NCBI GenBank assembly: GCA_903850335.1
Contig: CAINLJ010000168.1
Span: 1 to 64,000 of the forward strand
Reading direction: 5' to 3'
Source of the DNA: an uncultured Bacteroidia bacterium
Lineage (GTDB): Bacteria > Bacteroidota > Bacteroidia > Bacteroidales > Prolixibacteraceae
DNA: 64,000 nt
A program made the translations under genes and the position numbers. Within the stretch, counting starts at the first letter, position 1. The number at the start of each line of letters is the position of its first letter. Shown here one piece after another: positions 36,870 to 45,998 of the stretch. The notes under the pieces were generated by a model. The model was not told where the DNA came from, ran no database searches, and was given only the letters and a program-made list of their open reading frames with translations.

Positions 36870-37762
36870 AATTGATATCTTTTGTCGATCTGGATAAGCA
36901 CCAGTCGTGAAATAATATTGAATATTACGATGATAAAGAAAAGTAAAAATGCCGCAAACATAAGTGCTGATTCGTATTTAGGTACGGACATCATTTCGCC
37001 ATAGTTATTCGCAATTAGTGCCGGTAAGGGATAACATGCATCGAAGATTGATTTGGGCAAATCTGTAAAATTTCCGCAAACCATCAGTACGGCTATTGTT
37101 TCGCCAAATGCTCTTGAAATTGCCAAAACTGTCGCAGCTACGATTCCAGGGAATGATTTTCGTATCACGACCTTTTTTACTGTTTGCCATTTTGTGGCTC
37201 CCAAAGACATTGAAGCCTCCCTCATCTCCTTAGGAACAGCCGAAAAAACTTCGATAAGAATACTAATAATAAGCGGGATTATCATAATTGCCAAAACAAT
37301 TCCGCCTGCCAGGACGCTGTATCCGGTTGAGAATTCAACAAAATGAGGTGCCAGATTTTCTGAGATGAATGGTACAATTGTAAGAGTTCCCCATACTCCG
37401 TAAATGACAGGTGGAATCCCTGAAAGCAAATCCACTACTGCACTAAAATAGCGTAAAATCGTTGGTGAGGCATATTCAATTATATAAATTGAAGTAAGCA
37501 AAGAAAGAGGTAAGGCAATAAGTATTGCAATACCTGTGACAGAAAGAGTGCTTAATATATAGGATGCGAAACCAAAGTCGCCTTTAAACGGGCGCCAATT
37601 ACTTGTTGTCAGGAGAGTCCAGAGACTCTTCTCCTGCAGAATAGGCAAAGATTTATAAAATAACCCTCCGCCAATAAGGAAAAGCACGAATATCGATACT
37701 ACAGTCGCCGTTAACATGTAGTGTCTGGCAATTTTATCTTTTAGCAGTCTTCCTCTCAACAT
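36866..37762 (-). CDS. pstC: Phosphate ABC transporter permease PstC
   Basis: A 298-residue inner-membrane permease pairing with PstA. It has the signature GIPPVIYGVWGTL, the EAA loop EASMSLGATKWQTVKKVVI, and ISRAFGETIAVLMVCGN, typical of PstC. It starts 1 nt after the PstS stop and overlaps pstA by 4 nt. Confidence 0.94.
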   Translation of the reverse strand: MLRGRLLKDKIARHYMLTATVVSIFVLFLIGGGLFYKSLPILQEKSLWTLLTTSNWRPFKGDFGFASYILSTLSVTGIAILIALPLSLLTSIYIIEYASPTILRYFSAVVDLLSGIPPVIYGVWGTLTIVPFISENLAPHFVEFSTGYSVLAGGIVLAIMIIPLIISILIEVFSAVPKEMREASMSLGATKWQTVKKVVIRKSFPGIVAATVLAISRAFGETIAVLMVCGNFTDLPKSIFDACYPLPALIANNYGEMMSVPKYESALMFAAFLLFFIIVIFNIISRLVLIQIDKRYQL

Positions 37763-37763
37763 C

Positions 37764-38714
37764 CTAATTCAAATTTTTAAGCCCTTTTTGGATTATATCG
37801 TTAGACAAATTTATATATCCTGTTTCATTAACAAACTTTTGTCCATCGGCAAGGACCCATTTTAGAAATTCAATTACAAGTTTATTGGATGGTTTCCCAT
37901 GTGTAACAAAGTAAAGATCCCGGGCAGGTGGGGAAGGATATTTTCCCTTTGCTATTGCATCAATCAAATCGTTCATCGATGAGTAAAAATCTTCTTCAGG
38001 ATCAATCTTCCCGTTTTTATTCAGATCAATAGGTACTACCCGAATACCCTGTATTTGTTTTTTTGTATTAAAGTCATAAGCATATCCAATATTATTATAT
38101 CCTATACCAATAGGATCCTTTTTAACGGCCAAAGCCAGACCAGGGTCACCAAAGACACCGCTTCCAAGGAGATCCTCCTGTTTCTTACCAAAATATTTTG
38201 CCCAGACCTCTGCAGCGCCACAAGCGTCGGAACGAGTATAGATATGCATTGGTGTTTGTGATTTGGAATGGAAGGCCTGACCCCAGGTTTTATCTTTACC
38301 GGTGATCCAGATGTCGGTACCAGCCTCTTCAGTTAATCCTGTGGCAAGAATTTCTTTCAATGCAGGGTTTTGATCACTTATTACAGCCACTACTGCATCC
38401 TTTGTCACAGCAAACCCAAAAGCACCTTTTTTTGCCTCTTCGGGGTTGATATCACGTGAAACCATACCCAGATCAACCATATTATTTAACACGTCAGTCA
38501 TTCCCTTTCCTGCCCCACCGGCAGATATATCTATTTTAACGTCAGGATTCAATTTTTTAAACTCCTCAGCCCATTTAACTGCCATCGGATATAATGCAAA
38601 TGCACCTGACAATGATAGTCGGCCTTCTAATTTTCCCTGGCAATAAGCCTGATAAGGGAATAAAACATTACAAACTAAAATAATTATAATCAAATAAAAT
38701 AATTTATTCTTCAT
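37764..38714 (-). CDS. pstS: Phosphate-binding protein PstS
   Basis: A 316-residue periplasmic phosphate-binding protein. Signal peptide (MKNKLFYLIIIILVCNVLFP), then the phosphate-contacting LSGAFALYPMAVKW, ISAGGAGKGMTDVLN (Ser/Gly loop) and TRSDACGAAEVWAKY. Residues about 229-240 (DLNKNGKIDPEE) form a perfect EF-hand-type calcium loop, not a standard PstS feature that I know. It lies 38 nt downstream of the phosphate-porin gene and directly before pstC. Confidence 0.92.
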   Translation of the reverse strand: MKNKLFYLIIIILVCNVLFPYQAYCQGKLEGRLSLSGAFALYPMAVKWAEEFKKLNPDVKIDISAGGAGKGMTDVLNNMVDLGMVSRDINPEEAKKGAFGFAVTKDAVVAVISDQNPALKEILATGLTEEAGTDIWITGKDKTWGQAFHSKSQTPMHIYTRSDACGAAEVWAKYFGKKQEDLLGSGVFGDPGLALAVKKDPIGIGYNNIGYAYDFNTKKQIQGIRVVPIDLNKNGKIDPEEDFYSSMNDLIDAIAKGKYPSPPARDLYFVTHGKPSNKLVIEFLKWVLADGQKFVNETGYINLSNDIIQKGLKNLN

Positions 38715-38752
38715 TGCCCTTTTTATTAAAAATCTTATTGTTAAAAAACTTC

Positions 38753-39865
38753 TTAGAAACTGATTTGATATTGAATAACCCCTGTGTTATTTGTCTTTGA
38801 GGCTGATTCCTTTTTTATTGTTGTAAATAACGCCTGAATTTTTGACCAGCTGTTAAAATGATATGTTGCACCTGCCTGGTATAGAGTAACTGTATTATTG
38901 GAGAGTGACCTGTTTGGATCATAAATGTCGTACCTCAGGACGAATTGCAATTTTGAAGGAATTACAAAACAGCCGGTTTCGGCATACCATCCGTTTCGGC
39001 CAACTGCTCCATCTTTACCTTCAATATATTCTGACCTTGCAAAAAATACCTTATTCTCATAATTCGCTTCTAAACCCACACGATTTCGCACATGATTTGC
39101 AGCAGCCGGTGTTCCATAGAATCCATTACCCGAATAAAATGATCCACCCAAAGTCAATTCACTAAGCGGATGAGCCACCAATCTCCCTGCAATATCCTTA
39201 TTGTTGTTATTGTCTGAGATATTAATTCCGGCGCCATTAAATACTCCAAATTTATACTCAAAAATAAACCTTTTAGCGTGTTTCCAGGCAAAACCACCAA
39301 GTTGAACTCCTACATCCCGTCCGTTTTGGTTTCCTATCACATCTGTCGAACGAGAAACAAGTGCCTCAACGACCTGAGACCTGTCAGGCATCTCCAATTT
39401 AGAGTCTGAAAGCAGATTTTCGAACGAAAAAGGCAATTTTGCCTCACCCACTGTAAAATTTATATAGTTATTAATTTTGATCTCAGCATAAGCTTCCAAT
39501 ATTTTGGGACTTCCTGCAAAATCAGTCAGCAATTTGTAAGAAAAATATGGACTTACATTTCCCTGAAGATCAATTCTGGCCCGTCTGATATCGAAACCAT
39601 CCACCTTCCCTGTCTGCTGTAAAAACTGATACCGAACCTGTGTATATCCGCTTAATTGCACCGGACGGGAAGCAGAAACCAAAAATGACTTCCTGTTTGC
39701 ATCAGTCTCCTGTTGTTTTATTGCAGCTTCTGCCCTGATGGAATCCGCCTCACCCTGAGTGATTGTCTTGTTTTTAATCAACAGGTTGAGCACATCATTC
39801 GTTGTTTGGGCATAATTATTCAAATTCATCACTAAAAGTATAATTGCTGCTATAATCCTCTTCAT
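38753..39865 (-). CDS. OprP/OprO-like phosphate-selective porin
   Basis: About 370 residues from the chosen ATG, with signal peptide MKRIIAAIILLVMNLNNYAQ. A short helical region (KTITQGEADSIRAEAAIKQQ) precedes a 16-strand-like barrel starting VQLSGYTQVRYQF and ending GVIQYQISF. The fold and motifs (FDIRRARIDLQGN, FTVGEAKLPFSFENL) fit the phosphate-selective porin O/P family. A TTG start 12 codons upstream is less likely. Its place first in the pst operon supports outer-membrane phosphate uptake. Confidence 0.85.
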   Translation of the reverse strand: MKRIIAAIILLVMNLNNYAQTTNDVLNLLIKNKTITQGEADSIRAEAAIKQQETDANRKSFLVSASRPVQLSGYTQVRYQFLQQTGKVDGFDIRRARIDLQGNVSPYFSYKLLTDFAGSPKILEAYAEIKINNYINFTVGEAKLPFSFENLLSDSKLEMPDRSQVVEALVSRSTDVIGNQNGRDVGVQLGGFAWKHAKRFIFEYKFGVFNGAGINISDNNNNKDIAGRLVAHPLSELTLGGSFYSGNGFYGTPAAANHVRNRVGLEANYENKVFFARSEYIEGKDGAVGRNGWYAETGCFVIPSKLQFVLRYDIYDPNRSLSNNTVTLYQAGATYHFNSWSKIQALFTTIKKESASKTNNTGVIQYQISF

Positions 39866-40159
39866 ATAATTTCTTTTTTTACCAATATAATCTAAGTTCA
39901 AAATAACCTTTAATCCTGAACCTCTAACTACATTATAATATGAGAAGATAGTATCAAAAGCATTAAATATTTAATGTTTAAACCAATATTATTTAATCTG
40001 AACAAAAGGTCAGAGTAAGAAATGAGGAAAATATTCCAATATTTCCGGATACAAAAGTGTCAGGATAATAATTAAACGGCAATACCGCAAATTATGTATT
40101 TATTCTAACCGTATATAGGTATATCTGCGAGTGATGCCAAAAGGACACATTAGAGGGAA
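39866..40159. other. Intergenic region before the phosphate operon
   Basis: Nearly 300 bp of AT-rich DNA that should hold the promoter of the porin-pst operon. I see no exact TAnnTTTG on the minus strand and no clear E. coli-like Pho box. It also lies beyond the 3' end of the CDF gene. Confidence 0.4.
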
Positions 40160-41065
40160 TCAATGATCCAGATTGTTGATAAGAGATTTCTCATCGGCTC
40201 TCTCCCATTCAGGTTGAATATTAAAATGGTGAATATTAAATTCATCCAGAACATCATCGACCTTTTCGAGAATCTGCTCAAAGCTTGAAATTGTAAAATC
40301 TTCCTTAAGATCCATATGTGCTTCAAACATCATTTCGTGATCGTCGAGTTTCCAAACATGAACATGATGAATATTTTTTACCCCTTCGAGCGAGGCAATT
40401 TTTGCAGCAATATCTTCAATATTAATGTGCAAGGGTGTAAATTGCATGAAGATCCGAAGAGAAGAATAAAAAATTCCCCAACTACTAAAAATCAGATAAA
40501 TAGAAATAGCGATTGTAATTACACCATCTATCCAGTACCAATCAAGATATTTAATGGCAAAACCTCCGATGAAAACCCCTATTGATGTGAGCATATCGGT
40601 AAAGAGATGCAAATAGGCCGAGCGCATATTTGTATCAGTCTCAGCCCCTTTCTTTACCAACAGTGCACTTATGCCATTAAAAATAATTCCAACCGCTGCC
40701 AGATAAATAACAATATTCCCCTCGATGGGTTTAGGATGCATAAGCCTGTCGATAGCCTGATCAACGAGTATTGAAGCAACTATCATAAGGGTAGCAGAAT
40801 TCGTAAACGCTGCAAAGATGCCTGCCCTCTTGTACCCAAATGTTTGTCTCAGTGTACGTTTACGGCCTGAGAGTTTATCGGCGATATAACTAAACAGAAG
40901 GGCCAGCACATCACTGAAATTATGGGCGGCATCCGACAGCAGCGCCATGCTCCCGGATACCAATCCACCAATGATCTGTGCAACAGTAATCGCCACATTT
41001 AGGATTATGGAGAATATCAGGCTTTTGCTGTTTGCAGGATGATGATGATAATGGTCGTTACTCAT
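40160..41065 (-). CDS. Cation diffusion facilitator family transporter
   Basis: About 301 residues from the chosen ATG. A His-rich N-terminus (DHYHHHPANSK) precedes six membrane helices. Helix 2 carries LLSDAAHNFSDVLALLFSY and helix 5 LHLFTDMLTSIGVFIGG, giving the two HxxxD metal-site pairs of zinc-type CDF exporters. The C-terminal cytoplasmic domain has GVKNIHHVHVWKLDDHEMMFE. A TTG start 20 codons upstream is possible but the ATG fits better. It is expected to export Zn2+, Co2+ or Cd2+ by proton exchange. Confidence 0.93.
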   Translation of the reverse strand: MSNDHYHHHPANSKSLIFSIILNVAITVAQIIGGLVSGSMALLSDAAHNFSDVLALLFSYIADKLSGRKRTLRQTFGYKRAGIFAAFTNSATLMIVASILVDQAIDRLMHPKPIEGNIVIYLAAVGIIFNGISALLVKKGAETDTNMRSAYLHLFTDMLTSIGVFIGGFAIKYLDWYWIDGVITIAISIYLIFSSWGIFYSSLRIFMQFTPLHINIEDIAAKIASLEGVKNIHHVHVWKLDDHEMMFEAHMDLKEDFTISSFEQILEKVDDVLDEFNIHHFNIQPEWERADEKSLINNLDH

Positions 41066-41262
41066 ATTCTTTGTTTGGTTTACGGATTGAATCTTAATAT
41101 CCTGTTCTGTAACAATGAAGAGCAAAAGATGTTCAACGAGTCATTCCAACAACCTCATAATTTGGCATTTAGATTAAAACGATTACCGGAAAGGCTTAAT
41201 ATTGGACAAATTACTTTTTACCTCAGACCGGACAAGAGTACATGAATTAATCATTATTCCGA

Positions 41263-41270
41263 TATATTTG
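41263..41270 (+). promoter_or_regulatory. -7 box TATATTTG for the HAD gene
   Basis: An exact TAnnTTTG, 17 nt before the ATG of the HAD phosphatase. Confidence 0.55.
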
Positions 41271-41287
41271 CATTTTATAAATAAACC

Positions 41288-41926
41288 ATGGAGAATAAAC
41301 CAATTCGCAACATAATTTTTGACCTTGGAGGTGTAATCCTAAACATTGATCCTCAGCGTACTATACAAGAGTTTAGGAACCTTGGCTGGAGTAATTTTTA
41401 TGAGGAGAATAATAAATTTCTTGCCAGGGAGCTCTTTTTTCATCTCGAACAAGGAAGCTATTCCCCGGAAACTTTTCGGGATTCTGTCAGAAAAATGATC
41501 GATGAGTCGATTGAAGATACAGCTATAGATAAGGCATGGTGTGCTATGATTCTTGATATTCCTGAAGACAGGATAAAATATCTGATGGAATTGAAAAAAG
41601 ATTACCGGATTTTCCTTTTGAGCAACACGAATGAGATTCACCGGTTGAAGTTTCACGCAGATTTTGAGCGGGATTTTGGATTTTCATTTTATGACCTGTT
41701 TGAACAGAACTTTTATTCGCACGAGATGCTAACACGAAAACCTAATCCTGAGATTTACACTCAGGCGTTAAATGTCGCAGGCTTAAATGCAGGCGAAACT
41801 TTGTTCATAGATGATATGGAAGCGAATACTGAAGCTGCGAAATCATTGGGAATGAAGGTACTACACATACAACCAGGAACTCTGCTCGAAAGATTACCCG
41901 ATTTCCTGGATAGTGAGAAGCACTGA
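41288..41926 (+). CDS. HAD-superfamily phosphatase (subfamily IA)
   Basis: A 212-residue HAD hydrolase. Motif I is IIFDLGGVILNID with the nucleophilic Asp and the DxGG form common in this subfamily. Motif II is LLSNTNEIH, motif III is RKPNPEIYTQAL and motif IV is LFIDDMEANTEAA. The helical cap spans about residues 20-85. The substrate is probably a small phosphorylated metabolite but cannot be named. Confidence 0.9.
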   Translation: MENKPIRNIIFDLGGVILNIDPQRTIQEFRNLGWSNFYEENNKFLARELFFHLEQGSYSPETFRDSVRKMIDESIEDTAIDKAWCAMILDIPEDRIKYLMELKKDYRIFLLSNTNEIHRLKFHADFERDFGFSFYDLFEQNFYSHEMLTRKPNPEIYTQALNVAGLNAGETLFIDDMEANTEAAKSLGMKVLHIQPGTLLERLPDFLDSEKH

Positions 41927-41935
41927 AGGTTCTCA

Positions 41936-41966
41936 GTTCGGACACGACTTTAAGTCGCACCCGAAC
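41936..41966. repeat. Palindromic repeat after the HAD gene
   Basis: GTTCGG...CGACTTTAAGTCG...CCGAAC forms a nested stem: outer GTTCGG/CCGAAC, inner CGACTT/AAGTCG, with small internal loops. It starts 10 nt after the stop and could also end transcription, though only a short T-run follows. Confidence 0.65.
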
Positions 41967-41994
41967 TTTTAGACACACACGCTCTAAGCTTTTA

Positions 41995-42633
41995 TTATTT
42001 ATTTAATTTCCAAAACATCCAGGCTACTGATATCTGGAAAACTTTGTTCTTAAATGTTGCAGGTATTGTAGAATTGGAATTCAGGTTTAACAGACCCAGC
42101 TCGTAATTCAGACTGGCAACAAGCGGGCCCATTTCGACACCTGCCCCGGCACCTACTCCATAATCATATGTATTAAGATTGTGGTATTGGAAAACTTCCT
42201 GTATCGGTATACCAGGTTTTTTAATTGTGCCACCAGAACTCAGACCAACGTAAGGTCCTGCCTGTATAAGAAATTTGTATTTGGTTTTAACGGGAATTTT
42301 AAAGGTTATGTTGACAGGGAGTTCAAAGTAACTAAGTTTTGATTTTCCGTTAAAAAAAGAGGCATCCTGCAACTGATCATCATTAACTGATTTCAAATTA
42401 AAGCCTTTCAACGAATAAAGCACTCCTGTATTCAAATAAACATTACCTGTAAGTTTAAAATCGACGACTGGTCCAAATTGAAATCCTGTTAGCATCGAAG
42501 GAGAATATGCAGTACCGCTTTCAGAAAAAGTCATATTGGATAGATTTAGTCCTCCTTTAATTCCAAATGTCTGGGCTTTAGAGATTTGTGCTACCAGAAC
42601 AATTGCGATTGCATAAATTAGTCTTGTTTTCAT
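41995..42633 (-). CDS. Porin-family outer-membrane beta-barrel protein
   Basis: A 212-residue protein with signal peptide (MKTRLIYAIAIVLVAQISKA) and an eight-stranded barrel of the PorT/OMP_b-brl type: FGIKGGLNLSNMTFS at the start, FQFGPVVDFKL, FLIQAGPYVGLSSGG and GVGAGAGVEMGPL inside, ending VFQISVAWMFWKLN. Such small barrels are common in Bacteroidota and mostly uncharacterised. It is monocistronic. Confidence 0.85.
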   Translation of the reverse strand: MKTRLIYAIAIVLVAQISKAQTFGIKGGLNLSNMTFSESGTAYSPSMLTGFQFGPVVDFKLTGNVYLNTGVLYSLKGFNLKSVNDDQLQDASFFNGKSKLSYFELPVNITFKIPVKTKYKFLIQAGPYVGLSSGGTIKKPGIPIQEVFQYHNLNTYDYGVGAGAGVEMGPLVASLNYELGLLNLNSNSTIPATFKNKVFQISVAWMFWKLNK

Positions 42634-42756
42634 TCAGTAAAATTAATTTTAGACACTTATTTTGTTACCATATTGTATTCGGCCGAATCTTCATTATAGC
42701 CTTAACAAGGTTTTTTACAATAATAATGCCGAATTATAATTCATGAGAATGAAAAT

Positions 42757-43449
42757 TCACGCGTCAACCAACTTAACAAAAAAGTCCCAAACCGGATCAG
42801 CCGGAGGCCGTGCGATAACAGATATATCTTCTCCTGTCACGGGGTGGGTAAATTCAATTTTACGGGCGTGAAGATGTATTCCGCCATCATGGTTTGAGCG
42901 GGGAAAGCCATACTTAAGGTCACCTTTGATATGTAGGCCAATAGCTGCAAGCTGCGCCCTGATCTGATGATGACGACCAGTATACAGCTCTATTTCGATC
43001 AGGTGAAATTTGTCGGACGAACCCAGATAATTATAACTAAGGCTGGCTTTTTTTGAATCCTTATGTTCTGTTGAATATCCAAAGGATTTATTTTGCCTGG
43101 TGTCCCGAACGAGCCAGTGGTTAAGCTGACCTGACAATGGTTCCGGTTTTTTATCTGTAATTGCCCAATACGTTTTGTGAATAGCGTGTTCTTCTTTAAA
43201 CAACTCGTTGAGCCGGGAAAGTGCTTTCGATGTTTTGGCAAATAAAACGGCGCCACTTGTAGGTCTGTCCAGACGATGAGTGACGCCAAGAAACACATTG
43301 CCGGGCTTGTTATATCTGGTTTTGATATAATCTTTTACTGCATCACCAAGAGTCTTGTCACCGGTTTTATCGCCGTGCACAATATCACCGCATTGCTTAT
43401 TGATTGCGATGATATGATTATCTTCAAAAAGGATTGATAATGTTGTCAT
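42757..43449 (-). CDS. RluA-family pseudouridine synthase without S4 domain
   Basis: A 230-residue RNA pseudouridine synthase with catalytic motif VTHRLDRPTSGAVLFAKTS (nucleophilic Asp in HRLD), then HKTYWAITDKKPEP and GRHHQIRAQLAAIGLHIKGD. There is no N-terminal S4 domain, so it resembles the short RluA/RluC-like single-domain group. The target uridine is unknown. Confidence 0.9.
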   Translation of the reverse strand: MTTLSILFEDNHIIAINKQCGDIVHGDKTGDKTLGDAVKDYIKTRYNKPGNVFLGVTHRLDRPTSGAVLFAKTSKALSRLNELFKEEHAIHKTYWAITDKKPEPLSGQLNHWLVRDTRQNKSFGYSTEHKDSKKASLSYNYLGSSDKFHLIEIELYTGRHHQIRAQLAAIGLHIKGDLKYGFPRSNHDGGIHLHARKIEFTHPVTGEDISVIARPPADPVWDFFVKLVDA

Positions 43450-43506
43450 TAGATTCTAATCGGGAAATACGGGTGCGGCTTTTCATCAATAAAAATCTAT
43501 CCTGAC

Positions 43507-43514
43507 CAAAATTA
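43507..43514 (-). promoter_or_regulatory. -7 box TAATTTTG for the short RluA gene
   Basis: An exact TAnnTTTG on the minus strand, about 57 nt before the RluA start and just after the panB stop. Confidence 0.45.
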
Positions 43515-43530
43515 AAGAGCCTGGAATTGA

Positions 43531-44349
43531 TTAATTATACTGTTCTTTCTCGTTAGGGAAGTCGCGGGATTTAACGTCAGCGACATAATTCCCGACTGCG
43601 CCCTTGATCTCGGAGGCAAGATTCAGATATCGCCTTAAAAACCTTGGGGAGAACTCCTGTGTAAGGCCCAGCATATCGTGTATGACCAGTACCTGACCGT
43701 CAACACCCCCACCGGCCCCTATGCCGATTACCGGAATTTTTAATTCTTCGGCTACCTGTTTTCCCAACTTAGCCGGTATTTTCTCGAGAACGATAGCAAA
43801 GCATCCGGCTTGTTCTAGTAAACGGGCATCTTCGAGCAATTTTTGGGCCTCAAGTTCCTCCTTAGCCCTTACTGTGTATGTTCCATACTTATGAATCGAC
43901 TGGGGCATAAGGCCAAGATGACCCATGACCGGAATTCCGGCCAAAACGATCCGTTCAACAGATTCAATAATCTCTTTACCCCCTTCAAGTTTTACCGCAT
44001 CGGCATGTGTAATTTTCATAATCCGGATTGCAGAACTCAGGGCTTCAAGTGAATTGCCCTGATAGGATCCAAATGGCATGTCTACGACAACCAAAGCACG
44101 GGTGACTCCCTTAACGACAGACTTGCCATGATAAATCATCTGGTCAAGGGTGATTGGCAGGGTAGTTTCGTTACCTGCCATAACGTTGGATGCCGAATCT
44201 CCAACAAGAATTACATCGATGCCGGCCTGGTCGACCAGTTTAGCCATGCTGTAATCGTATGCTGTGAGCATCGAAATTTTCTCACCATGTAGCTTCATCT
44301 CAGCCAGTACATGGGTAGTAACCCTTTTCACCTCTTTTTGAACAGACAT
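43531..44349 (-). CDS. panB: 3-methyl-2-oxobutanoate hydroxymethyltransferase
   Basis: A 272-residue PanB, which makes ketopantoate for pantothenate and coenzyme A synthesis, using methylene-tetrahydrofolate. Family motifs: [40 protein letters not shown] (metal-binding Asp), [28 protein letters not shown], and [18 protein letters not shown]. No other pan gene is adjacent. Confidence 0.96.
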   Translation of the reverse strand: MSVQKEVKRVTTHVLAEMKLHGEKISMLTAYDYSMAKLVDQAGIDVILVGDSASNVMAGNETTLPITLDQMIYHGKSVVKGVTRALVVVDMPFGSYQGNSLEALSSAIRIMKITHADAVKLEGGKEIIESVERIVLAGIPVMGHLGLMPQSIHKYGTYTVRAKEELEAQKLLEDARLLEQAGCFAIVLEKIPAKLGKQVAEELKIPVIGIGAGGGVDGQVLVIHDMLGLTQEFSPRFLRRYLNLASEIKGAVGNYVADVKSRDFPNEKEQYN

Positions 44350-44381
44350 AATTTTAAATTTCTACAGTGATTTAAACGGAT

Positions 44382-44389
44382 CAAAAGTA
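44382..44389 (-). promoter_or_regulatory. -7 box TACTTTTG for panB
   Basis: An exact TAnnTTTG on the minus strand, 32 nt before the panB start and directly after the terminator hairpin of the preceding gene. Confidence 0.55.
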
Positions 44390-44394
44390 GAAAA

Positions 44395-44446
44395 ATCAGT
44401 GGATTTCCCGAGCAAACGAATTTTTTCGTTTAAGAAATCCACTGAT
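44395..44446 (-). terminator. Large terminator hairpin after the acyltransferase gene
   Basis: A perfect 13-bp outer stem ATCAGTGGATTTC/GAAATCCACTGAT encloses a second stem AAACGAA/TTCGTTT. On the minus strand it is followed by TTTTTC. It starts 13 nt after the acyltransferase stop. Confidence 0.85.
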
Positions 44447-44459
44447 CTTGATTTTGTAA

Positions 44460-45596
44460 TTAAACCCGAAGGAAAATTTTCTTTTGATACAAATAATAAA
44501 GGAGTAACCATTCAATCACTATTGATCCAAGAATAACGATCCATTCTCCCAGTGGTGCAGAGAGGCAACCCAGGAAAAAATGGGAAGCGTGATCAAAATC
44601 AATAATTGAATGGCCTAAATATATCGTGATTGAATTCATTCCTATAACCTTAAAAAACAATACTTTATATGAAAGTATTCCATTCGTCCACTCTTTTACA
44701 TCGATTGAAAAGTAGAATAATGCCAGTAAAATTGAACTTATACCTGCTGTAAGCATGTTGAATGGCACTGTCCAGCAAGCCTTGATAATTGGATAAAATG
44801 GTGAGAGAATCAAAGCGACTATAACTAAAGCTGCTCCTCCTAAGGCGAGCGTCGCAGCCTTGCGCTGTGAGGCTGGTTCGCCATCCCGTAAGACAGATCC
44901 TGCAAGGGCGCCCATTAAAGTTACGGTAATGGCAGAAACAATACATAACAATCCTTCAGGGTCATAGATTGTACCATGCAATCTGCCCGGCATAAGCATA
45001 CGATCGAGATATGCGTTCATGCACCACTCCCGGTCGAGTAAAAGGCCAGCTCCATGTCCGGGAACCGGAACAGCAAGCTGAAGAATTGCAATGCCTGCCA
45101 TAATGCCAATCAGCCAAGTAATTCTCGTTTTAAATGATTTGGTATATAAAACAATAGTTGCAGCAAATAAATACCCAAGCCCGATCTGCCCCAGCACACT
45201 TGCGATACGCATGTCAGAAAAACCATCAAAATCCCGTCTTAGATTGCCATTGTAAATGACACCCAGCAGAACTAAAAGTAAACCACGTTTGAGAATCTTA
45301 TTAAACAGTGATTTACGGTTTACTCCCTGTTCAACCTTTGCAGTTACGGCATAGGGAATTGCAACACCGGAAATAAACATGAACATCGGGAAAATAAGAT
45401 CCTCGAAGTGAAAACCTTCCCAGCTAACGTGTTCGAGTTGACCGGCAATTGCATGCAACCATCCCCAGTCTGTGGTCTTGGCCAATGCAGCAACCAGACT
45501 TCCTCCTCCTACGATCCATAACATGTCAAATCCACGCAATACATCCAGCGATTGCAGCCGGGAAGATTGTTTTACTTCATTCTTTTTTGTCTTCAT
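44460..45596 (-). CDS. DUF5009/heparan-glucosaminide acetyltransferase-like membrane protein
   Basis: A 378-residue multi-pass membrane protein (about 10 helices). The start SSRLQSLDVLRGFDMLWIVG is typical of the YeiB/DUF5009/HGSNAT acyltransferase families; LDVLRG is the hallmark. HVSWEGFHFEDLIFPMFMFISG contains the conserved DLIFPxF motif, and MNSITIYLGHSIIDF follows late. The family includes enzymes that acetylate glycan sugars across membranes, but the substrate here is unknown. Confidence 0.85.
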   Translation of the reverse strand: MKTKKNEVKQSSRLQSLDVLRGFDMLWIVGGGSLVAALAKTTDWGWLHAIAGQLEHVSWEGFHFEDLIFPMFMFISGVAIPYAVTAKVEQGVNRKSLFNKILKRGLLLVLLGVIYNGNLRRDFDGFSDMRIASVLGQIGLGYLFAATIVLYTKSFKTRITWLIGIMAGIAILQLAVPVPGHGAGLLLDREWCMNAYLDRMLMPGRLHGTIYDPEGLLCIVSAITVTLMGALAGSVLRDGEPASQRKAATLALGGAALVIVALILSPFYPIIKACWTVPFNMLTAGISSILLALFYFSIDVKEWTNGILSYKVLFFKVIGMNSITIYLGHSIIDFDHASHFFLGCLSAPLGEWIVILGSIVIEWLLLYYLYQKKIFLRV

Positions 45597-45629
45597 CGAT
45601 GATTATTTATGGGATTAATATAGTTCGCT

Positions 45630-45659
45630 CAAAGTTATATATTTTGACTTAAGTTGCAA
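45630..45659 (-). promoter_or_regulatory. Promoter TTG-N19-TAACTTTG for the acyltransferase gene
   Basis: On the minus strand a TTG lies 19 bp before an exact -7 box TAACTTTG, the spacing expected for Bacteroidota promoters. The start codon is about 33 nt downstream. Confidence 0.65.
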
Positions 45660-45843
45660 GTTTGAACATGTCCGATTGGAAATTAATTTAAAGCTATATC
45701 GTTTTAGTTCTATGATTCAGGCTGGAAGGTTCCGGGCGTTACGATTATTTTGTTCAATACCGGGGATTATCAGAGCACAAACTCGCAATTCACCTTCAAC
45801 AAAGGCTCCTTTTGGCATCAGATATTTCGTACTTATTCTGTCG

Positions 45844-45875
45844 TTTTGTCACAAATTATGACAACCGAATCTTTG
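45844..45875 (+). promoter_or_regulatory. Putative dnaK promoter TTTTG-N19-AATCTTTG
   Basis: A -33-like TTTTG and, 19 bp on, AATCTTTG, one base off the -7 consensus. It would give a leader of about 115 nt before the dnaK ATG. Confidence 0.45.
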
Positions 45876-45998
45876 GATCGTCAGAATATTATGCCAATAT
45901 TACCAATAAAAGCTAATTCTAATTCTTGGCACAACGATTGGGGAGAATGAATAGTCAGAAAAATATTGAATCAACAGTTTAAATATAACTATAAAAAA

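Noticed and set aside
39866-40159. Pho-box operator before the phosphate operon
   Set aside because: I could not find repeated CTGTCAT-like sites; only AT-rich sequence is visible.
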